From: JBEBBU01 sp041158225
Lineage (GTDB): Bacteria > Pseudomonadota > Gammaproteobacteria > Methylococcales > Methylococcaceae
Assembly (NCBI GenBank): GCA_041158225.1
Contig: JBEBBU010000051.1
Coordinates: 1 to 10,482, forward strand
Reading direction: 5' to 3'
DNA length: 10,482 bases
Position numbers and translations under genes: made by a program. The notes beneath the pieces were generated by a model. That model was not told the origin of the DNA. It was given only the letters and a program-made list of their open reading frames with translations, and did no database searches. This document shows, in pieces, positions 1 to 6,883 of this stretch; the first letter of the stretch is position 1, and the number at the start of each line of letters is the position of its first letter.

Positions 1-12
1 AATATCCGCTAG
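1..12 (+). CDS. flgE: 3' end of probable flagellar hook protein FlgE (partial)
   Basis: The first twelve bases read Asn-Ile-Arg-stop in frame 1. FlgE proteins commonly end in a short N-[LI]-R tail, and flgE is the gene normally found directly upstream of flgF. The other two forward frames also reach stops within 23 bases, so frame choice rests on this tail and on gene order. Only three codons are visible, so this is an inference from context. Confidence 0.5.
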   Translation, partial: NIR

Positions 13-22
13 GTCATGACTG

Positions 23-28
23 AGAGGA
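23..28 (+). promoter_or_regulatory. Ribosome binding site of flgF
   Basis: AGAGGA lies 7 nt before the flgF ATG at 36 and supports that start. Confidence 0.6.
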
Positions 29-35
29 CTCCTTA

Positions 36-785
36 ATGGATAAGAGCATTTATACGGCTATGGGCGCTGCCAAGAATATTTTCGAGGCACAGACCATCAA
101 TGCCAACAATCTGGCCAACGCCAACACCACAGGCTTCAAGGCTGATGTAGCGCATTTCCGCAGCATGCCCATGTTTGCAGCGGATGGTACAGGTGCGCCA
201 AGCCGTGTATTTGCCATGTCGGAAAATCCAAGTATTGATATGTCTTACGGCACCATGGAACCTACCGGCAATCCCATGGACATTGCCGTTTCTGGCCCCG
301 GCTGGTTCGCGGTACAGACCAAAAATGGCGGCGAAGCCTACCAGCGTTCTGCCAGCCTCAAGATTTCTGCGACCGGCAATCTGCAGACCACCACGGGACA
401 GAATATTCTCGGCAATGGTGGCCAGCCGATCCAGGTACCCGCCAACCAGAAACTGGATATTGGCCCGGATGGCACCATCAGCATCATTCCCGATGTAGGC
501 AACGCTCTGGGACTGGTCATGGTAGACCGTATCAAGATGGTCAACCCGCAGGATCAGTCACTCAAAAAGGACAATGACGGCAATATTGTCACCAGCAACG
601 GCGATCCACTGGCCATGGATGACACGGTACGCATCAGGACAGGAGAACTGGAGGGCAGCAATGTCTCCACCATCAATGAAATGGTCCAGATGATCGAGTT
701 GCAGCGCAAATATGAAATGCACGTCAAAGCCATGAAAACCGCGGAGGATCAGGCTACCAGCAGCAATTCCCTACTCAAGGCATGA
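36..785 (+). CDS. flgF: Flagellar basal-body rod protein FlgF (proximal rod)
   Basis: FlgF is a structural subunit of the proximal rod, the periplasmic drive shaft joining the MS ring to the distal rod. It is exported by the flagellar type III apparatus and has no cleaved signal peptide. The 249 residues match the family length (about 250). The N-terminal rod/hook signature NNLANANTTGFK is at residues 24-35. The C-terminal D0 helix (about 207-249) contains the typical NVSTINEMVQMIELQRKYE block, and together the two ends form the coiled-coil core of axial proteins. A Gly-rich central part lies between. The start is backed by AGAGGA at 23-28. The gene sits between flgE and flgG and is clearly paralogous to flgG. 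FlgF rather than FlgG is chosen because of gene order, the shorter length and the MDKSIYTAM start typical of FlgF. Confidence 0.95.
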   Translation: MDKSIYTAMGAAKNIFEAQTINANNLANANTTGFKADVAHFRSMPMFAADGTGAPSRVFAMSENPSIDMSYGTMEPTGNPMDIAVSGPGWFAVQTKNGGEAYQRSASLKISATGNLQTTTGQNILGNGGQPIQVPANQKLDIGPDGTISIIPDVGNALGLVMVDRIKMVNPQDQSLKKDNDGNIVTSNGDPLAMDDTVRIRTGELEGSNVSTINEMVQMIELQRKYEMHVKAMKTAEDQATSSNSLLKA

Positions 786-828
786 TTCATGCTTGAAGTA
801 TTGAAAACATGATCAGGGAGTCAAACAA

Positions 829-1617
829 ATGACGACATCAGCTTTATGGGTAGCAAAAACCGGACTGGATGCGCAGCAGATGCACATGTCAGTGATTTCC
901 AATAACCTGGCCAACGCCAATACCACTGCATTCAAGCGCGATCGGGCACAGTTTGATGACCTGCTCTACCAGAATGTCCGTCAGGTAGGCGCGGCATCAA
1001 CCCAGACCACTAACCTGCCATCCGGCATGCGTGTGGGTACTGGTGTCCGTATCGTCGCTACTGAAAAAACCTTTACTCAGGGCAACCTGCAGGAAACAGG
1101 CAATTCACTGGATGTCGCCATCAATGGCCGCGGATTCTTTCAGGTGCTGATGCCCAATGGCGACCTTGCCTACACCCGGGATGGCTCATTCCAGCTGGAC
1201 AATCAGGGTCAGATCGTCAATGCCGAAGGATATACGCTGAACCCCGCCATCAACATTCCGCAGGGCGTGCAGAGTATTACCATCGGTACGGATGGCACGA
1301 TTTCCGCTCTGGAAGCTGGCCAGACCGCACCCAACAACCTTGGCCAGTTGCAGCTGGCAGATTTTATCAATCCAAACGGGCTGGAAGCCATGGGTGGCAA
1401 CCTCTACCGGGAATCGGTCGCCAGTGGCCAGCCCGTACTGGCAGCCCCTACCCAAAACGGACTGGGTTCTGTTCGTCAGGGCTCGCTGGAAACTTCCAAT
1501 GTCAATGTGGTGGAAGAACTGGTTAACATGATTGAAACCCAGAGGGCTTATGAAATGAATTCAAAAGCCATCCAGACCACCGACAGCATGCTCGGCTTTG
1601 CCACCCAGAACATGTAA
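829..1617 (+). CDS. flgG: Flagellar basal-body rod protein FlgG (distal rod)
   Basis: FlgG builds the distal rod, which passes through the P and L rings and connects to the hook. The 262 residues are close to the roughly 260 of enterobacterial FlgG. The N-terminal axial signature is at residues 25-39 (NNLANANTTAFKRDR) and is followed by QFDDLLYQ, the FlgG-specific segment. The C-terminal helix spans about 217-262, with VVEELVNMIETQRAYEMN and a final QNM. One oddity is Ala at residue 34, where most rod and hook proteins have Gly (TTGFK). A Shine-Dalgarno AGGGAG at 815-820 precedes the ATG by 8 nt. The gene begins 43 nt after flgF and ends 13 nt before flgH, so it is almost certainly cotranscribed with both. 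Confidence 0.97.
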   Translation: MTTSALWVAKTGLDAQQMHMSVISNNLANANTTAFKRDRAQFDDLLYQNVRQVGAASTQTTNLPSGMRVGTGVRIVATEKTFTQGNLQETGNSLDVAINGRGFFQVLMPNGDLAYTRDGSFQLDNQGQIVNAEGYTLNPAINIPQGVQSITIGTDGTISALEAGQTAPNNLGQLQLADFINPNGLEAMGGNLYRESVASGQPVLAAPTQNGLGSVRQGSLETSNVNVVEELVNMIETQRAYEMNSKAIQTTDSMLGFATQNM

Positions 1618-1630
1618 ACGGCTGAATAAG

Positions 1631-2305
1631 ATGCGAGCCCTTGCCTGCTGGATCATTGCTCCCCTGCTGCTGATACAGCTCGCGGGATGCGCCAACCTGC
1701 TGAATCCACCGCCGCGCCGCGATCCGGATTATGCGCCTGCACGCGCCGAAGACATGACGCCGCCCGCACAGAATACCGGATCCATCTTTCAGAGTGGCTA
1801 TGAGGTACGACTGTTCGAAAACCAGCGTGCACGCAGGGTTGGTGACAACCTTACCGTGATTATCGTGGAAGCCAATACGGCGACCAAGCAGGCTGATACC
1901 GAAGCATCACGCGATGCCTCTACTGATGTGTCCGTACCCATGATCGGAGGCATAAGCATCAGCGCCATGCAGGCCACACTCAAATCAGCCAATGAAATGA
2001 AAGGCAAAGGCAAAAGCCAGCAGAACAACTTCCTGAGTGGCTCCCTGACCGTCACGGTCGTAGAGGTGTTGCCCAACGGCAACCTCAGGGTGCAGGGCGA
2101 AAAACGCATGGGGCTCAATCAGGGCAGCGAGTTCATGAAACTTTCCGGTATTGTGCGCCAGATCGATATCAGCACTGACAATACTGTTTTATCCAGCAGA
2201 ATTTCCGATGCCACCTTCATCTACAACGGCGAAGGCGCACTGGCCGATGCCAACCGTCAAGGCTGGCTCCAGCGGCTGTTCATGAGCATTCTGTTCCCTT
2301 ACTGA
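1631..2305 (+). CDS. flgH: Flagellar L-ring lipoprotein FlgH
   Basis: FlgH forms the L ring, the outer-membrane bushing of the flagellar rod. From the ATG at 1631 the protein has 224 residues (E. coli about 232) and begins with a lipoprotein signal: M-R, a hydrophobic stretch, then lipobox L-A-G-C with the lipidated Cys at residue 20. After it come a Pro-rich spacer, the conserved GSIFQSGYEVRLFENQRARR region, DNLTVIIVE, LSGSLTVTVVEVLPNGNLRVQGEK and a C-terminal RLFMSILFPY. An in-frame TTG at 1598 would add eleven polar residues before the signal and overlap flgG, so I prefer 1631, although its Shine-Dalgarno (around GAATAAG) is weak and translation may be coupled to flgG. The stop codon overlaps an ATG in the flgI frame. 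Confidence 0.95.
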   Translation: MRALACWIIAPLLLIQLAGCANLLNPPPRRDPDYAPARAEDMTPPAQNTGSIFQSGYEVRLFENQRARRVGDNLTVIIVEANTATKQADTEASRDASTDVSVPMIGGISISAMQATLKSANEMKGKGKSQQNNFLSGSLTVTVVEVLPNGNLRVQGEKRMGLNQGSEFMKLSGIVRQIDISTDNTVLSSRISDATFIYNGEGALADANRQGWLQRLFMSILFPY

Positions 2306-2334
2306 TGCACGCATCCACCACTGGTCCTGACATT

Positions 2335-3435
2335 ATGAAAACAACACCTATCAGACACTGGCTCATCACTGCGCTCATGCTGCTCACACCAGCCGTGATG
2401 GCTGACCGCGTCAAGGATCTGGCCAGTATTGGCGGGGTCAGAAACAACCAGCTGGTCGGTTACGGGCTGGTCGTGGGCCTGATTGGCAGTGGCGACAAGA
2501 ACCTTTTCACCAGTTCCACCCTGCGCAACATGCTGCTGGAACTGGGTGTCACATTGCCTGATGGTGAAAATCTCAAGGCCAAAAACGTCGCAGCGGTATC
2601 CGTACATACCAATCTCCCGCCATTTGCCAAGATTGGCCAGACACTTGATGTCACGGTATCGTCGCTGGGTGATGCCAAGGGCCTGCGCGGGGGCAGCCTG
2701 CTGATGACCCCTCTGAAAGGTGCAGATGGCCAGATCTATGCCATTGCCCAGGGTAGTGTCATTTCTGGCGGCGTTGCGGCGCAGGGTGAAGATGGCTCCA
2801 AAATCGTCGTCAACGTTCCAAGTTCGGGTAGCATACCTAACGGAGCAACCGTTGAACGGGAGGTTCCCACCAGCTTTACCCGCGGTGAACACATCACCCT
2901 CAACCTTCACAATCCTGATTTCACGACCTCCAACCGGGTTGCCGAAACCATCAACAAGACGTACGGCGGCGGCACGGCGCAGCCCATTGACGCGGCGTCC
3001 ATCCGCATCAATGCCCCGCGTGATCCATCACAACGTGTTTCCTTTACCTCGATGCTGGAAAACCTGGAACTGGATCCGGCGGAAACCAGCGCCAAGGTTA
3101 TCGTTAATTCAAGAACAGGTACCGTGGTCATCAGCAATATGGTGAGGGTACAGCCAGTTGCTGTGACGCACGGCAATCTGACTGTGACCGTCAAGGAAAA
3201 TCTCAATGTCAGCCAGCCCAACGCATTCTCCAATGGCCAGACTGTAGTAGCCCCCAATTCCAATGTATCCATTGATGAGGACGGCAAGCGTATGTGGCTG
3301 TTCAATTCTGGCGTATCACTGGATGAAATTGTGAAAGCCGTTAACAGGGTCGGCCTTGCCCCCAGTGATCTGGTCGCCATCATCCAGGCGCTAAAAAGCT
3401 CAGGCGCCCTGCGCGCAGAACTGATTGTCATTTAA
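2335..3435 (+). CDS. flgI: Flagellar P-ring protein FlgI
   Basis: FlgI is secreted by Sec into the periplasm and forms the P ring in the peptidoglycan layer around the rod. From the ATG at 2335 it has 366 residues (E. coli 365) with a standard signal peptide, MKTTPIRHWL plus a hydrophobic core, cleaved after A-V-M-A (about residue 23) to leave DRVKDLASIGGVR. Family blocks in order are NQLVGYGLVVGL, KNVAAVSV, LPPFAKIGQTLDV, LRGGSLLMTPLKG, NGATVEREVPT, SAKVIVNSRTGTVV, HGNLTVTV and the terminal GALRAELIVI. An in-frame ATG at 2305 overlaps the flgH stop (TGATG) and would add ten residues. It could allow translational coupling but gives a less typical signal peptide. The protein contains no cysteine, unlike enterobacterial FlgI. 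Confidence 0.95.
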   Translation: MKTTPIRHWLITALMLLTPAVMADRVKDLASIGGVRNNQLVGYGLVVGLIGSGDKNLFTSSTLRNMLLELGVTLPDGENLKAKNVAAVSVHTNLPPFAKIGQTLDVTVSSLGDAKGLRGGSLLMTPLKGADGQIYAIAQGSVISGGVAAQGEDGSKIVVNVPSSGSIPNGATVEREVPTSFTRGEHITLNLHNPDFTTSNRVAETINKTYGGGTAQPIDAASIRINAPRDPSQRVSFTSMLENLELDPAETSAKVIVNSRTGTVVISNMVRVQPVAVTHGNLTVTVKENLNVSQPNAFSNGQTVVAPNSNVSIDEDGKRMWLFNSGVSLDEIVKAVNRVGLAPSDLVAIIQALKSSGALRAELIVI

Positions 3436-3452
3436 TCTAAGGGCAGAAGCGC

Positions 3453-4418
3453 ATGATCACCACGCCAGGACTTGCGGATGTCTCCACTGATTTCAGTGGT
3501 CTGAATAAACTGAAAAATATGGCGGGGCAGGATTCAGAAAAAGCTCTGGGTGAAACTGCCCGACAATTTGAATCACTATTCATACAGATGGCGCTGAAAA
3601 GCATGCGTCAGGCATCCGCCGGTCAGCAGGGCATCTTTGATAGCGAGCAAAGCAAGAGCTATCGCGATATGTATGACCAGCAACTGGCGGTAGAACTTGC
3701 CAAAACAGGCAGATTTGGCCTGGCCAAAGGTATCGTCAGACAACTGGGCCCTCAACAGAAAGAAGGTGCTTCATCGCTGGATGGCCGGACACTGACCTCT
3801 TACCGGATGACACCTGTTTACCTGATTCACACACCAGCTGCTGGCAGTGCATCATCGGCAACGGGTGCCATGACGGAAGATGGTGCATTCATTGGCCCAG
3901 CATCAGAGCGTACACAAGGCATGCAGCGTGGCAGTACCCCCGTCAGCTTTGATTCGCCCGATGAGTTTGTACAGTCTCTGCTGCCTCATGCACGGGAAGC
4001 CGCCAGATCGCTTGGTGTTGACCCCAGAGTACTGCTGGCCCAGGCCGCCCTGGAATCGGGCTGGGGCAGACATGTCATTCCCAATCCCAATGGAACGCCT
4101 TCCCATAACCTGTTTGGCATCAAGGCAGACTCAGGCTGGGAAGGCCGAAAAGTATCAGTACAGACACTGGAATACGAAAATGGTACCGCTGTCAGAAAAA
4201 AGGCGGCTTTCCGCGCCTATGACAGCTACGCCCAAAGCTTCAGTGATTACGCCACTTTCCTGAAAGAAAATCCCCGTTATGGTGACGCACTGCGGCATGG
4301 AGGCAGTGCAGAACGCTTCCTGCATGGCCTGCAGAGAGCTGGCTATGCAACAGATCCAGCCTATGCGCAAAAAATCATGTCGCTGTACCAGAAGCACGAT
4401 GCCTTTGATCTCGGCTGA
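3453..4418 (+). CDS. flgJ: Dual-domain FlgJ: rod cap and peptidoglycan hydrolase
   Basis: FlgJ caps the growing rod and cuts a hole in the peptidoglycan for it. It is exported through the flagellar type III system, and no signal peptide is seen. The 321 residues (Salmonella 316) fall into two parts. Residues about 28-100 are the rod-binding domain, with ARQFESLFIQMALKSMR and YRDMYDQQLAVELAKTGRFGLA. After a low-complexity Ser/Thr/Gly linker (about 100-168), residues about 170-316 form a glucosaminidase-type domain. Its motif AQAALESGWGR carries the expected catalytic Glu at residue 201, followed by HNLFGIKADSGWEG, FRAYDSYAQSFSDY and AGYATDPAYA. The fused architecture is the gamma/beta-proteobacterial form; many other bacteria have only the cap domain. 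AAGGG at 3439-3443 precedes the start. It is the last gene before the late flgKL promoter. Confidence 0.96.
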   Translation: MITTPGLADVSTDFSGLNKLKNMAGQDSEKALGETARQFESLFIQMALKSMRQASAGQQGIFDSEQSKSYRDMYDQQLAVELAKTGRFGLAKGIVRQLGPQQKEGASSLDGRTLTSYRMTPVYLIHTPAAGSASSATGAMTEDGAFIGPASERTQGMQRGSTPVSFDSPDEFVQSLLPHAREAARSLGVDPRVLLAQAALESGWGRHVIPNPNGTPSHNLFGIKADSGWEGRKVSVQTLEYENGTAVRKKAAFRAYDSYAQSFSDYATFLKENPRYGDALRHGGSAERFLHGLQRAGYATDPAYAQKIMSLYQKHDAFDLG

Positions 4419-4419
4419 C

Positions 4420-4446
4420 TCAAGTTTCACGGCTCCTGGCCGTTAA
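4420..4446 (+). promoter_or_regulatory. Sigma-28 (FliA) promoter driving flgKL
   Basis: TCAAGTTT (4420-4427), an 11-nt spacer (4428-4438) and GCCGTTAA (4439-4446) match the flagellar sigma-28 consensus TAAAGTTT-N11-GCCGATAA at 14 of 16 positions with exact spacing. It begins two bases after the flgJ stop and ends about 50 nt before the flgK ATG, in the only sizeable gap within the flagellar gene run. A FliA-dependent promoter before flgK is known in enterobacteria. The start site should fall near 4452-4455. The 5-bp inverted repeat ACGGC/GCCGT (4429-4443) overlaps the element and is probably incidental. Confidence 0.85.
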
Positions 4447-4486
4447 CCCATTCAGACGCAGTGGTAATCAACAGTATCAGGGTAAA

Positions 4487-4491
4487 CGGGA
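4487..4491 (+). promoter_or_regulatory. Probable ribosome binding site of flgK
   Basis: CGGGA, 6 nt before the ATG at 4498, is the only purine-rich candidate at proper distance. It is a weak match. Confidence 0.4.
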
Positions 4492-4497
4492 TTCGTC

Positions 4498-5898
4498 ATG
4501 ACAGGATCAGCATCAGCACTTCTGAACAGCACCATGCTTGGCATGCAGCTTGTGCAGCGTGGCCTGAGCATGACATCCAGCAATATCACCAGCGCTACCG
4601 TCGAAGGATACAGCCGTCAGAAAGTTGAGGTTTTTCTGGATGGCGACAGCCGCGATGCCGTGTTGCGCCGCAGCTATGATGAGTTTCTGAGCAGGGAGGT
4701 CGGCGAACTGACCAGCAGCGCAAGCGAATCATCAAGGCACAAGACTTTAACCGATCAGTTACAGGCTCTGGTGGCTGATCCCGCCACCAGCATAGGCAAA
4801 TCTGTCGACAGTTTCTTTGCTGCCAGCAATGATCTGGCCAGCCAGCCGCATTCCATCGCCTCCCGTACGGCTTTTTTGCAGGAAGCAGACAATGTGGCAG
4901 CACGCATTCGTACCGCTGCAGACCGCATGGATTTCTATGCCGAACAGGGATTTGAATCGCTCAAGGATAATGTAAGTAAAATCAATGAATTGGCCAAGTC
5001 TATTGCGGACATCAACATCAAGATCAGATCCAATGAAAATACGCCGGGGATGGATCCACCCAATATGGCACTGGACGAACGCGAACGTCTGGTCAAAGAG
5101 CTGTCAGGGCTCGTAGGAACGAAATCGCTAACCTCAAAAGATGGCACCTTCAGTGTTATTATCGGCAAAGGCCAGACCCTGGTGCAGGGTCCGTTTGCCA
5201 ACCAGCTTGAAATCTCTGGTGATCATCAGGCTCCAGTCATCCGTGTCACCCCTCCCGCCAGAAGTGCACCTGGCACGCTAGGCCCTGACATCACTGCCAC
5301 CATGACGGGTGGTGCCATGGGCGCCAATCTTAAATTCCTGCAGAACGACATTCCGGAAAACCTTGATGTGCTGGATGGACTGGCCTCAGGCCTGAGTTCT
5401 GGCGTCAATAATGTCATGACCAGCGGTTACGACCTGCAGGGTGCCAGGGGTAAGCCACTTTTTGAGATCAGCGTGACCAGTCACCCTGCCAGTTCTATCA
5501 AACTTGCCCTCAAGGATCCCGCTCAGGTAGCAGCAGCGGCATCCACGGATACCGATGGCAAACCGGCAGCGGGAGATAATGGTGCGATAGCCTCGCTGCT
5601 TGACCTGCAGGATAGCCGTTTCATAAAAATCAGTGGCAATCCTGATATGACACCAGCAGAAGCCTATAGCTATATGGCTTCCAGACTTGCCAATGCCGCA
5701 AGTATTGCATCAATAGACAGTGCCTCCAGAGATCAGTTGCTGGCAGATGCTACTGGCCGACTCATGCAGTCCAGCGGCGTCAATCTTGATGAAGAAGCTG
5801 CCAACCTGATGCTTTACCAGCAGACTTACAAAGCTGTAGCCCAGCTTATCCCGGCCATGAATGCCATCTTCGACACCCTGTTGCAGGCAGTGAGGTAA
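4498..5898 (+). CDS. flgK: Hook-filament junction protein FlgK (HAP1)
   Basis: FlgK is the first of the two junction proteins placed between the hook and the flagellin filament. It is exported by the flagellar type III system, normally with chaperone FlgN, which is not in this window. At 466 residues it is shorter than the E. coli protein (547), so the surface-exposed middle is reduced. The N-terminal D0 segment reads ALLNSTMLGMQLVQRGLSM, then SSNI and EGYSRQ (residues 36-41); the family norm before GYSRQ is NTP, here TVE. Other supports are DQLQALVADP, a Ser-rich helix, LDERERLVKELSGLVG, and the diagnostic C-terminus GVNLDEEAANLMLYQQTYKA ending in IFDTLLQAVR. The gene is preceded by a FliA promoter and followed 4 nt later by flgL, so the pair is probably expressed late as one transcript. 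Confidence 0.95.
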   Translation: MTGSASALLNSTMLGMQLVQRGLSMTSSNITSATVEGYSRQKVEVFLDGDSRDAVLRRSYDEFLSREVGELTSSASESSRHKTLTDQLQALVADPATSIGKSVDSFFAASNDLASQPHSIASRTAFLQEADNVAARIRTAADRMDFYAEQGFESLKDNVSKINELAKSIADINIKIRSNENTPGMDPPNMALDERERLVKELSGLVGTKSLTSKDGTFSVIIGKGQTLVQGPFANQLEISGDHQAPVIRVTPPARSAPGTLGPDITATMTGGAMGANLKFLQNDIPENLDVLDGLASGLSSGVNNVMTSGYDLQGARGKPLFEISVTSHPASSIKLALKDPAQVAAAASTDTDGKPAAGDNGAIASLLDLQDSRFIKISGNPDMTPAEAYSYMASRLANAASIASIDSASRDQLLADATGRLMQSSGVNLDEEAANLMLYQQTYKAVAQLIPAMNAIFDTLLQAVR

Positions 5899-5899
5899 G
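5890..5899 (+). promoter_or_regulatory. Ribosome binding site of flgL inside the end of flgK
   Basis: The purine-rich GTGAGGTAAG spans the flgK stop codon (TAA at 5896-5898) and lies just upstream of the flgL ATG at 5903. It points to coupled translation of the two junction proteins. Confidence 0.6.
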
Positions 5900-5902
5900 G
5901 TT

Positions 5903-6808
5903 ATGCGTATTGCTACGGGTTATACACAGATGACCAATACGCGACAGATTGTTGACAGTCAGGCAAGACTGGCGCTTACGCAACAGCAGATATCCAGCGG
6001 CCAGCGCATTATCAAGCCATCTGATGATGCCAGCAGTTTCAACAAAACAGTATCCATCGATCATATGGTCAATATGTTCGATAACTATCTGAAAAACATA
6101 GATCAGATGACGCCCAATCTGGCGCTGCAGGAATCAAGTTTCAGTTCAGCTACCGATGCCATGAACCGTGCGCGGGAACTCATGCTGGAAGCCAGTAACG
6201 GCTCCATGAATGCGGGAGACCGCAAAAAAATTGCCGCCGAAATGGCACAGATCCGCGACCAGATGATAGCTATTGGCAATACCCGCAATGCCGACGGCAC
6301 CTACCTGTTTGCCGGGAGCCGGATTGACCAGCCTCCGTTCGTGAAAAATGCTGGAAATAACAGTTTCAGTTATCAGGGCAATAGTTTTATCAGGGCTCTT
6401 GATGTCAATCCTAACCGTCGTGTGGAAACCAATACGCCAGGCAACATGGCTTTTGGCACTGCCGATGACCCGGCCAGAGCCATCAATGCACTTGTCGCCG
6501 CTGTCGATAATCTGGAAAATCCGGTCGATGACAAGAAAGCAATGCTGGATGCCATAGGAATGATGGATACGGCTCTTGACAGCATCAGTGTGGCCACCAC
6601 ACGTATCGGAGCACTGCTTAACACGCTGGAAGCAGAAAAAAGTGTCCAGACCCAGTTTGTCACAGATATCAAGGCCGAACGTTCCGCTCTGGCTGACCTT
6701 GATTACCCCACAGCGATCAGCGAACTCAATCTCAGACAGACGGTACTGCAGGCGGCCATGCAAAGCGCAGTGAAAACACAGGGACTGAGCCTCTTCAATT
6801 ACCTCTAA
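5903..6808 (+). CDS. flgL: Hook-filament junction protein FlgL (HAP3)
   Basis: FlgL is the second junction protein, bridging FlgK and the flagellin filament, and is related to flagellin at both ends. The 301 residues are close to E. coli FlgL (317). The flagellin-like N-terminus begins MRIATGYTQM and contains QQQISSGQRIIKPSDDASS (residues about 27-45). Next come NLALQESSFSSATDAMNRAREL and the HAP3-typical NADGTYLFAGSR (about 131-142). The C-terminal helix has IGALLNTLEAEK, LDYPTAISELNLRQTVLQAA and the terminal LSLFNYL. FlgL rather than flagellin is chosen because of the adjacent flgK, the GTYLFAGS block and the C-terminus. The start lies 4 nt after the flgK stop, with a strong Shine-Dalgarno across that stop. 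Confidence 0.96.
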   Translation: MRIATGYTQMTNTRQIVDSQARLALTQQQISSGQRIIKPSDDASSFNKTVSIDHMVNMFDNYLKNIDQMTPNLALQESSFSSATDAMNRARELMLEASNGSMNAGDRKKIAAEMAQIRDQMIAIGNTRNADGTYLFAGSRIDQPPFVKNAGNNSFSYQGNSFIRALDVNPNRRVETNTPGNMAFGTADDPARAINALVAAVDNLENPVDDKKAMLDAIGMMDTALDSISVATTRIGALLNTLEAEKSVQTQFVTDIKAERSALADLDYPTAISELNLRQTVLQAAMQSAVKTQGLSLFNYL

Positions 6809-6823
6809 GCGGGTGAGTTTCGT

Positions 6824-6829
6824 TATAAT
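6824..6829 (+). promoter_or_regulatory. Possible sigma-70 -10 box upstream of nhaD
   Basis: A perfect TATAAT lies 54 nt before the nhaD start, in the 75-nt gap after flgL. The best -35 candidate (TTACCT at 6799-6804, 3 of 6, 19-nt spacer) is poor. A second weaker box, CATAAT, follows at 6833-6838 as part of a direct repeat of ATAATG (6825-6830 and 6834-6839). This may give nhaD its own transcription, but a lone -10 hexamer is weak evidence. Confidence 0.35.
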
Positions 6830-6876
6830 GGTCATAATGCCATTCAGTCAGGCATTTCCTAAATCCAATAATACGA

Positions 6877-6882
6877 AGAGGG
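6877..6882 (+). promoter_or_regulatory. Shine-Dalgarno that bears on the nhaD start choice
   Basis: AGAGGG ends only one base before the ATG at 6884 but seven bases before an in-frame TTG at 6890. Standard spacing therefore favours the TTG, while codon preference favours the ATG. The two proteins differ by two residues at the N-terminus of a signal-like segment. Confidence 0.5.
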
Positions 6883-6883
6883 T

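Noticed and set aside
111..926. Near-identical 20-bp stretch (CTGGCCAACGCCAA plus ACCAC) at 111-130 and 907-926
   Set aside because: It encodes the shared axial-protein signature LANANTT in the paralogues flgF and flgG. Common ancestry and coding constraint explain it, not a mobile or regulatory repeat.
2299..2910. Long minus-strand open frame of 203 codons opposite flgI
   Set aside because: It lies entirely antisense to the well-supported flgI coding frame, its product has no recognisable motif, and it has no visible ribosome site. It reads as a shadow of the real gene.
4429..4443. Inverted repeat ACGGC-TCCTG-GCCGT after flgJ, resembling a terminator
   Set aside because: The stem is only 5 bp with no T-run, and it falls inside the spacer and -10 of the FliA promoter, which explains the sequence better.
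5159..5166. Exact minus-strand match to the sigma-28 -10 element GCCGATAA inside flgK
   Set aside because: At the required 11-nt spacing the -35 reads GCACCAGG, which does not resemble TAAAGTTT, and no minus-strand gene follows. It is a coding coincidence.
6146..6835. Long minus-strand open frame of 229 codons opposite flgL
   Set aside because: It is antisense to the confidently identified flgL, with Cys/His/Gly-rich composition typical of antisense translation and no family motif.
6827..6844. Hairpin AATGG...CCATT in the flgL-nhaD gap as a terminator
   Set aside because: The stem is 5 bp and AT-rich with an 8-nt loop and no following T-run, so it would not terminate transcription.
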